Below, in pieces: positions 56,204-64,000 of a DNA stretch of 64,000 nt (its first letter is position 1; the number at the start of each line of letters is the position of its first letter). The position numbers and the translations under genes were made by a program. The stretch lies in NCBI GenBank assembly GCA_036346255.1, contig CM070625.1, positions 16,205,488 through 16,269,487 of the forward strand, written 5' to 3'. The notes beneath the pieces were generated by a model. It was not told where the DNA came from. It made no database searches and saw only the letters and a list, made by a program, of their open reading frames with translations. This DNA is from Ampelocalamus luodianensis (taxonomy: Eukaryota; Streptophyta; Magnoliopsida; Poales; Poaceae).

Positions 56204-59200
56204 ATGGAGCCGAAAGAGATCGCCGCGGCCGCGCGCAGCTTCTCGGCCATGGCACGAGTCGTCAGCCCGGTCAGTTCCCACCTCCCAACCACCACCACCA
56301 CCTTCTCCTCCTCTTCTTCTATCGGCACCAGTTTCTCCCGTGTTTTCTCGCTAAACGCGATGGTCCTCTCCGCTTCCAGGACCCCAAGGCCGTCAAGATG
56401 CGCCGCCACGCCTTCCACCTCCACCAGTTCGGCACCCGCTGTCCCCCCTCCTTCCCTCCCCAATTCGTCGATTTTGTCGCGAAATTTGAGCTTTTCTCGA
56501 GTCAAACCGTGATGACCTGCTTTGGTTTCCAGGTCGGGGTCCACCACGCTCTCGGCATCGGCCGTCTTCCTGCCGCCGGGCTCCCTGGTGGAGCCGCCGC
56601 CGCTCCTCGATCGTATCTGCGAGGCTGACGGCCACACCGGGGCCGTCGCGCTTACGGCTGCGTCGCTCGTCGAGCCGTTCTTGGTCGCGGAGCAGCGTGA
56701 CAGCCCCAGCGAGGTCAGTTACAGCGTCGCGTACTCACTTCTGTGTAAATTGAGGTGATTCTGGCTCTAATGTTTTGGTTGCTTGTTGGGAACCTGGTAA
56801 TGCTTGCAGGAACTGCACCCGAGGTTGGTATCGGAGGCGCGTCTTGATGTGCTAGTTGAGGTGAGGAACTTAAGCAGGGATCTGAGATTTGGTGCTGCGC
56901 TCGTGTTGTATTGTGTAACACTCATTTGTATTTTGAAAAGAAACGAGTAAATTCATATTGACGGAAGTGTGTCAATTACCACATATGAGTAAATAGCTAA
57001 TTTATATGTAAATTGATGCATATTCCTGGGTTTTTAAGAAGATCAATGGTGTCAGTATTATACGAGACTATAGGACTATAGGACCAAATACTAAGCGCTC
57101 AGTTCTGTGATTTGAAGAATTACACAGGGTATAAACATTCTGAGAGAGTTTTAGTAAGCTTTTCTTGAAAACCTGAACTTGCTCTGCCATGTGCAGGGTG
57201 AGGAATCTGGGAACATCAGACATGGAAATTCTGGAGCTCCACAGTGGCTATCAGCTCGATTACTTGCCATGGTGGGTACTTCTTTTGCCTGTGAAAATAT
57301 ATGTCCGTTACCTTGTATTCTAGTGTAACTTTTTTTTGTTACCCAGATTCTAGTGCTACTTAGTAACAGGAAATGTGTAAAAAGTATCTGCGCCTACATG
57401 ATTACAAAAAAATGGACACAGTTCCTGTTTTTGGAGTTCTTTGGATTCAGAAGATTTTTTGTTGTTGTTGTTGCTCAGAGAGAGTAATCATGAACTAGTA
57501 GACTTCAGAATTTAAAACCAAGATAGCATTTATTTTCTAGATATTTGTATATAAAATTATAAATGATTCATCATCAGTTCAGTTTCCTTTTTAGGTTGAT
57601 GTCCCAGCATCTGCTGATTCTATATTATCCTTATTAAAACATGATGGTTCACTGATTGGAAGTTCATCATGGGATGTGGGATGGTCATTGGCTGATGTCA
57701 ATCAGAAGCAGGTCTATCTATCCATCAAGTCAAAATTTTATGTCCTGATTTTATATTGATGGAATACTTACCACTGTCAGTCATTATCAGGTTGAAAACG
57801 ATGCCAGATCTGCCCTTGAGTCTAACAGGAAGAATGTTTATGCTGAGTCAACTGACCCAGTAATATTAGCCAAGTCTGCCACAAGAATTGCTATACTAGG
57901 AGTTTCGGCATTAACATCAAATGTAAGGTTCATTTAGACACATTTTCATTTCATGGATCTTTAGCACCTCCAGAATTGCATGTAGTTCTTATCGAGTTGT
58001 ACTTAGTGATCTTGGTCAATGATGATCAGAGTGCAAGACATATCAATGTTTCAGTAATGCAACAGCGAGGGGACTCTTTGCTGATAGTAGGGTCTCCATT
58101 TGGCATCCTGTCACCATTCCATTTCTTCAACAGGTACTTTTTTATTTCTGCTGCTTTAATTCCATCTGGCAATTTCATTAACAGCTTAGCAAGCCCCGTC
58201 AGGCACCATCTATTGACATTCACAATAAGTGCTATTGTAAACATATGCACTTAGTGCATTTGTAAGGTACTAAGGTCAATCAGTTAGATACAATTAAAGA
58301 GAATATTTATGTTATTGATCCATGTAATGTTAAAATCTAAACAATTCTTAACTCGATGCCATTACATATATGTTGCGGAGATAATACATATCTTTATCTT
58401 TTCACTAACTATTTACTTTGTGCGTCATCACTAAAGCTGAAAAGCGGGTACAATCCATTGTCTAGGTACTATTTACTTTGTTCCGGGCATGTCTAGGAAC
58501 CTCTGAAGGCTTATTCATTGCCGATTGGCTGTTGTAGTTTCTGGCGTTGGAAATACACAACATGTTATTATTCACTATATTATGCCATGATTATTAGAAA
58601 ACAAAGAGGTGCTGTCAGATTAATTCATGCTATATGTCTATGTTCTCTAAGCAGTATATCAGTTGGTGCTGTTGCAAATTGCCTCCCTCCAGGTGCTGTT
58701 AGGAGCTCTTTGCTGATGGCTGATATCCATTGTCTTCCTGGTATAAATATCACTGCCTCTCTTTTGACATACATTATGAAATCAGCTGTTAACAAATTTT
58801 CAAATTGACTAAGGTATGGAAGGTGCTCCAGTGTTTGACAAAAATTCTTGCCTTGTGGGGATGTTGATGAAGCCATTAAGACACAGAGGCAGCAGCATAG
58901 AAGTTCAGGTGAGTTTACTGGTGTCAATGAGATACCTTGCACTTTATTTTTTTTTAAAAAAAAAGAGATACCTTGCACTTAGAACAAATATGCAAACTTA
59001 GATATCTGCATGACAGCTTGTGATTACATGGGATGCAATATGCACTGCATGGAGCAGCAACAAACTGGAGGAAATTGGGCGAGCCCCAAGTGAACTAATT
59101 GATGACAAAAATGCAGATAGTAAAACGATGGGATCATGTGGTGTGGATAACTATAGGAGGTTTGTCTCTAATTCAGCCAACGATCTTAATCAGTATAGCA

Positions 59201-60709
59201 TTTCACCTTCACTCAGGGAGGCTATATCCTCGGTTGTTCTTGTCACGGTTGGTGATACATCTTGGGCTTCAGGGATTGTCCTCAACAAAAATGGCTTAGT
59301 TCTGACAAATGCTCATCTTTTGGAGCCTTGGAGATTTGGAAGAACTTCACCTTTAGGTTTACAAAACAAAATCACCTCATTTGCTGGAGAACATCTCTGT
59401 GAAGGAGAAAACAAAATTTTGCGGTCACAACAATGCAAAGTGTCCAATGAAGATGCTGTTAAACATGAGGTTTCATTGTTTAACTTGGGTGTCAAACGAG
59501 AGAAGAGAATATCTGTTCGTTTGGATCACGGGGAGAGACAGACGTGGTGCAATGCTAGTGTGATTTTTATCTCCAAGGGTCCGCTTGATGTTGCCTTGCT
59601 TCAAATGGAAAAGGTTCCAATTGAATTATGTGCAATTAGTCCAGAATTTGTTTGTCCAACAGCAGGCTCGTCTGTATATGTTGTTGGGCATGGCCTTCTT
59701 GGACCTCGATCAGGTAATAAGCCTTAGAATAATAGTTTTCAAAATAGTGATTAAAGCATTTTGATGCTCATTTTATCACATGTGCATGTCATCTAAACTG
59801 TTTGTTATTATATAATTATTATTTGAGTATTTGACTGTAGGCCTATGCTCCTCCCTTTCCTCTGGGGTTGTGTCAAAGATTGTCAAAATCCCATCGACTC
59901 AACATTCTCATCTGCCTACTAGCACTGTGGAGGCTGACAATATGGACATGCCAGTGATGCTGCAGACAACAGCGGCAGTTCATCCAGGGGCAAGTGGCGG
60001 TGTTCTTGTTAATTCACATGGCCGAATGGTTGGGCTAATAACAAGGTATATGACAGAATTAATAGACAACCCTCAACTTGGATACAGCTTTACCAACTTT
60101 TGTGGTGGATATGTATTATTTGAAAAATAATTGTACAGTCATCTTAGTTTTCCTGCTTCACGCATGCAGTGACCTACTTCCATTATGTCCTTGATTCTAG
60201 GGACTAGAGGAACGGTGCAGTATGCACGTTCCAAATGCTCATTTTTAGCCACTTAATTCTTTTGTTACCATATCCAGCAATGCTAAGCATGGTGGTGGGA
60301 GCACAATACCTCATCTGAATTTCAGTATCCCCTGCAAATCTTTGGAAATGGTCTTCAAGTACTCAGGTGCTACCTAATTTTGTTCAAATCATTTTCTTCT
60401 TTACTCAACATTGGCGAAATTGAAGCCTTTCGGAGTATATAGGAGTGCATTTGTCAACCTTCTCCCCTTTTTTTAACAGCAAATGGAGATTTCACAGTTT
60501 TGGAGCAGTTGGAAAAACCCAATGAAGTGGTTTCGACAGTTTGGGCACTGGCACCAGCACCATCCCCATTTCTCAGTAGCCCCCCTGAAAAGGGCAGAGG
60601 GGGAAAAGTTTTGGAGTTCTCAAAGTTTCTCGCTGATAAGCAAGAAGGTTTGAAATCTACAAGAGATATAGAGGCGTTCCTTAGACACAAGATTCCCAGC
60701 AAAATTTAG
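56204..60709 (+). CDS. DEG15: DEG15-type peroxisomal (glyoxysomal) processing protease
   Basis: Fourteen exons join in frame to 724 residues: 56204-56269, 56380-56426, 56533-56713, 56810-56860, 57197-57271, 57595-57711, 57791-57922, 58030-58133, 58655-58740, 58814-58908, 59017-59713, 59841-60045, 60278-60366, 60480-60709. All introns are GT-AG; intron 2 (GTTCGG) is the weakest. The protein is a trypsin-like Deg/HtrA-family serine protease that removes PTS2 presequences in peroxisomes. The catalytic triad is visible: His about 418 in LTNAHLLEPW, Asp about 509 in GPLDVALLQ, Ser about 602 in HPGASGGVLVN. The N-terminal half has the SPFGILSPFHFFN and CLPGMEGAPVFD motifs of a second, degenerate protease-like domain. 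The C-terminus is SKI, a variant of the SKL peroxisome signal. The start was chosen because MEPKEIAAAARSF begins the family-like region. Confidence 0.92.
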
Positions 60710-61735
60710 ACGGGATTGTTTCTGCAAAACACAGATGGATGCGGGGGAAAATGCTTTGGCTATGGCCAAGTCCAGAGGTTGCTTCATTGGGAAAACATTA
60801 AAAAAAGAGTAAAGGGGGATTCAGATAACCTAAGCATAGAATGCCACTGTTAACTGCCGTTCTACAATGATTTGGCAAAGGCCTTCGAAGCATACTCTGT
60901 ATGATGCATACAAAGTGCATACAAAGTTTTTTCCCCCCGAAAGGCACTCTGTTGCAGTATACGAAGTTTGTTTCCCAGTAGAAGGGTGTTATCAGAGGCG
61001 CGTTGAGCTTAAAAGTTAAGAAATTTCTCTGGGAATGTAGTAAAAAAAGAAATTTACATTGGCAGAAATACAGTTTGTATTAATTGAAAAGAAATTTTCT
61101 GCCAAAAGCATTTTAATTCACAATGAAAAACAATATGGCATGTTCATATCCTGTACAGTTTGCCACATTTGTGCTTATATGAATTCCTTATGTCATCTCA
61201 GTTGATAAATTGCGGGCATAAAACAGATGTTCTATTCATCCTGCAAACCTCTTTTGCTTATTGCAGGAAAGTAATACATCATATAGACAATGCGTATCCA
61301 GGTCCAGCATCTATGTGCTTGCAGTGGGAATAACACTACATGTCTTCTCACGCCCAGAAAGTGATGTAAATATACACATCAACATAGTCAACGAGTACTA
61401 AACGGGGTCTAAAAAGCAACGGTGAACATCAAAGGCCCAATCTCAACAGTTGAGCATCACAAGGGAAAAATGACATCGTTAAACATGCAATCACTATTTA
61501 GATAGTTAAGCATCGGAGTGCAGTGAAGATCCACAGAGCCCGCTATTGTTAGTTTGTAACCCAAAACAACATACAGCGCAGTTTGACAATATGCAATTAA
61601 TCTTACCAAACTGTGTCAAGAAGTGAAGCCAAAATTTTCACTCTCTTTTAGAGGAAAAAAAAATCTCTTAATGGTCAGAAAAAAATATGGTCAATCTGCC
61701 TCTAGAATGGAAAACGGGAAAAAAAAATGGCACTA
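60710..61735. other. Intergenic region between convergent genes
   Basis: About 1 kb holding the 3' UTRs of both host genes. Poly-A-like and AT-rich tracts are present. No further gene is seen. Confidence 0.6.
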
Positions 61736-63798
61736 CTACACTCTCCTCGTTCCCTGAAGACAGGCCCATCCATCCATTTCAGATACTAATATGCTGTCCA
61801 AGTACCTGGAGTAAACTTCTTCGACCTTCAGAACCTGTATTAGATGAGACACAACTGAGGTGATACCGAGAGAAGCATAAAATTAACAAAACGAAACTCT
61901 GAATGACAATGTTAAATTTGGAAAATAGAGTCCATTTCCTTTACCTGCTCACTCAATATCCCTGAAACAGCAACTATTCCACCAGGTTTTGCATAACCAA
62001 CTATGTCATCAACCAGCTCCAGCAAGGGATTCAGGAGTATATTTGCTGCAACGATGTCATATGTTCCTCTTGAGGACTTAAGGTTACTGGTGGGTTTGTT
62101 CTCTTCTGATTTGTTAATGCTACTTGGGAAGCATGAAGACTGAACATCCGTTGGTACCAAGTAAACACGCATTTTGTAGGAATCTATACCATTCAGCAAC
62201 ATGTTCTCACAAGCAGAGGTTACAGCTTGAGGATCTATGTCTATCCCAGTGGATAGTGCAGCACCCATCTGCATTCATAAGCCAACAATGAGTGCATGAA
62301 ATGGGGTAATACTGCCTTCTTTTTCATGACGCTTGCTAGTAGTCAACAATAAGAACACTTAGGCATCACACCTTTAGAGCTGCAATACCTAAAACTCCGG
62401 TGCCTGTTCCATAGTCCAATACGTGTTCACCCCCTTTAATAACTTCTCGTAGAAGTAGAAGGCACAGCTTGGTTGTGGAATGCTCCCCAGTCCCAAAAGC
62501 CAAACCTGGATTGATGATTATATTTGTAGCCTGTGGATCCTGTGAATGGAAAAAGATGGACACAATACATGAAGAAGTAATTCTCAGTTCAACTATATTA
62601 TCAGTTATAGGTAAACAACCTCAAGCTACCTCCTTAAAATTCATTTTGTAAAGAAATTAAAAGGAAACAGCATAATGTATGCAGACATACAGGGGCAGTT
62701 CTCCATTTAGGAATAACCCAAAGGCCATCAATGACTTTAGTGGACTCGTACTTTTCCTGCAGACATAACAGTAATCTTTTCAAGTATCTGCCAAGCAAAA
62801 TCAGTGGTACTTTATGTGAAGATTAAACAAAGTGGACCTCATTGAAGGTAAGACCTCCTCAGTAGTCAATACAATTACAACTGTACATCTAATTATGAGA
62901 GTCAAATGTGTGTTGTTCCGCAATGGAAATGTAGGCATTAAAAGGATATAATCATATTAACTTAGATCGTTTTGTGTTTTTGCACTATGACGCAGGTTTT
63001 TCTTCCTCAAATACCAATAAGTTTTTTACGTTTTTTGTGCATGCAGTGAAGTGGATTTTTACATGCGTGCGTGAGAACTTGTGGGCAAAAGTTAGATAAC
63101 AGATCATGTATAGGAAAATCCTACGTCTCAACCTGCACAGCTGCCACCCAATCGCACTGCTTTCCTACCGATGTTTCATACACAGGGCTGTAGTCCAAAC
63201 CAGCTGAGCTTGCAGCATTTGAAACGCTGGAGCCCACGTCTTCCCCGTCTGCATATATGGAGGTCATGGAGATCTGCAGAACATACGATTACACACATAA
63301 ACATTTGACAAATCTTGTGCCTCATCTGTAGCAACTAGCAACTAAGACAGGAACAATAAGCCCGGAATTTCTTCAGGTCGAATTAGTCAGATCAGTTACA
63401 GACTTGCAGGCAAACATCCGACTGTAGAGTAGATATGACAATTACAAAATGCACAAAATAAGAGACACACCTCATCAAGATTTGCAGCGTCGGCAATGTC
63501 ATCCACGGTAACGGAGCTAGCACCAAAGCACAAGAGAGCCTCGGAGAGCACTTCCTGGTTCGCCACGAAAATTTTAGGGGAAACTCTTGTAAAAACTATT
63601 CGATGTGTAAAGAGCATAGAGCAATAGGTGAAAGCATCAAACTGGCCAAGAACAGCCGAATGGGCGCGGAGAGGACGAGAGGGATACTGACTGCGTCCTC
63701 TTTGCGGCAGCGGATGCGGACGGAGAGGTAGGGCGAGGCCGAGTCGGAGCTGGGGACGCCCCGTCATCAACGTCAACCGCGCGGGCGCAGAAGCCCAT
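61736..63798 (-). CDS. PrmA-like ribosomal protein L11 methyltransferase, organellar
   Basis: Minus-strand exons, 5' to 3': about 63798-63692 (exon 1), 63554-63471, 63273-63133, 62756-62691, 62539-62372, 62268-61945, 61834-61736. Exons 2-7 join in frame with GT-AG introns. PrmA enzymes transfer methyl groups from S-adenosylmethionine to ribosomal protein L11. Visible motifs: NPGLAFGTGEHSTTKLCL; SAM-binding motif I VLDYGTGTGVLGIAAL; GIDIDPQAV; and the ANILLNPLLEL motif. The protein ends EMDGWACLQGTRRV. Exon 1 carries SDSASPYLSVRIRCRKEDA in the frame that splices correctly, but that frame meets TGA stops just upstream and has no ATG. The ATG at 63798 lies 107 bases from the donor and is out of frame. 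A transit-peptide-like Ala/Ser/Arg-rich segment sits in another frame. So the start is unresolved. Confidence 0.85.
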
Positions 63799-64000
63799 GC
63801 CTCGCTGCGCGCCGCTCGCTGCTCTCGCGGCCGGGGCGCCCTCGCCGACGCGGAACCGCGAGGGGCGAGCGGAGAGCAGGAGGAGGAGAGGAGAGAGGTT
63901 ACCGCCGCCGCCGCTGATGGTGTAAGGGGGGCAAGGCGATAGGGTTTGGGGCGAGGAGAGGAGGCGGCGGCAGAGGCAGAGGCGGCGGAGAGGGGAGCGG
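63799..64000 (-). other. 5' leader or promoter region of the methyltransferase gene
   Basis: On the minus strand the sequence is CT-rich and GC-rich, including CCTCTGCCTCTGCCG, AAACCCTATCGCC and a CTCTCCTCTCC block, as in plant 5' UTRs. It also contains the SAAAAVTSLLSSS-like coding-compatible segment discussed for exon 1. The window ends here. Confidence 0.5.

Overview
The window looks like nuclear DNA of a grass (Poaceae). The reasons are GT-AG introns, plant-type 5' ends, a plastid 16S rRNA fragment, and a dense nested set of grass-type transposable elements: Ty3/gypsy chromoviruses, CACTA, PIF/Harbinger, MULE, hAT, Helitron, Stowaway and a SINE. I cannot name the species. Only the right-hand ~8 kb is clearly ordinary gene space. 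Almost everything else is repeat, mostly broken.

Layout. 1-900: LTR-like sequence. 900-4900: 5'-truncated Reina-like chromovirus. 5097-5340: a MULE-type MITE with a 9-bp target duplication. 5.5-9.9 kb: fragments (a CACTA end, an LTR piece, GC-rich sequence). 9.9-20.9 kb: a decayed CACTA element (TNP2-like transposase, minus strand) whose right subterminal array is split by a CRM-like LTR retrotransposon at 12960-20587. 22461-22707: a Stowaway MITE. 23506-29306: a complete-length PIF/Harbinger element with TAA target duplication, a Myb-like ORF and a DDE transposase gene, both frameshifted. 29.35-30.45 kb: an inverted-repeat element. 31352 to about 32520: a CACTA end carrying a class III peroxidase gene fragment. 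32.5-39.1 kb: Tekay-like chromovirus parts on the minus strand. 39.1-41.6 kb: a scrambled plus-strand relative with a duplicated reverse-transcriptase block.

41.7-48.3 kb: mixed sequence with a glycine-rich ORF, a non-autonomous Helitron (44257-44749), a 90-bp plastid rrn16 insertion, a SINE, a long inverted-repeat element, and a plausible small secreted glycine-rich protein gene (47947-48267). 49-51.3 kb: hAT transposase relic (minus). 51.5-54 kb: MULE transposase relic (plus). 54.04-55.62 kb: a small copia-style LTR element, minus strand, carrying the N-terminal part of an SKP1-like gene.

56204-60709 (plus) is a 14-exon gene for a DEG15-type peroxisomal processing protease. All exons join in frame to 724 residues with a complete His/Asp/Ser triad. 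61736-63798 (minus) is a convergent gene for a PrmA-like (ribosomal protein L11) methyltransferase. Six exons are clean, but the first exon has a reading-frame problem. The two host genes end about 1 kb apart, tail to tail. The most unusual observations are 95-bp direct repeats bordering the CRM-like insertion exactly, the captured SKP1 and peroxidase fragments, and the frame break in the methyltransferase first exon.
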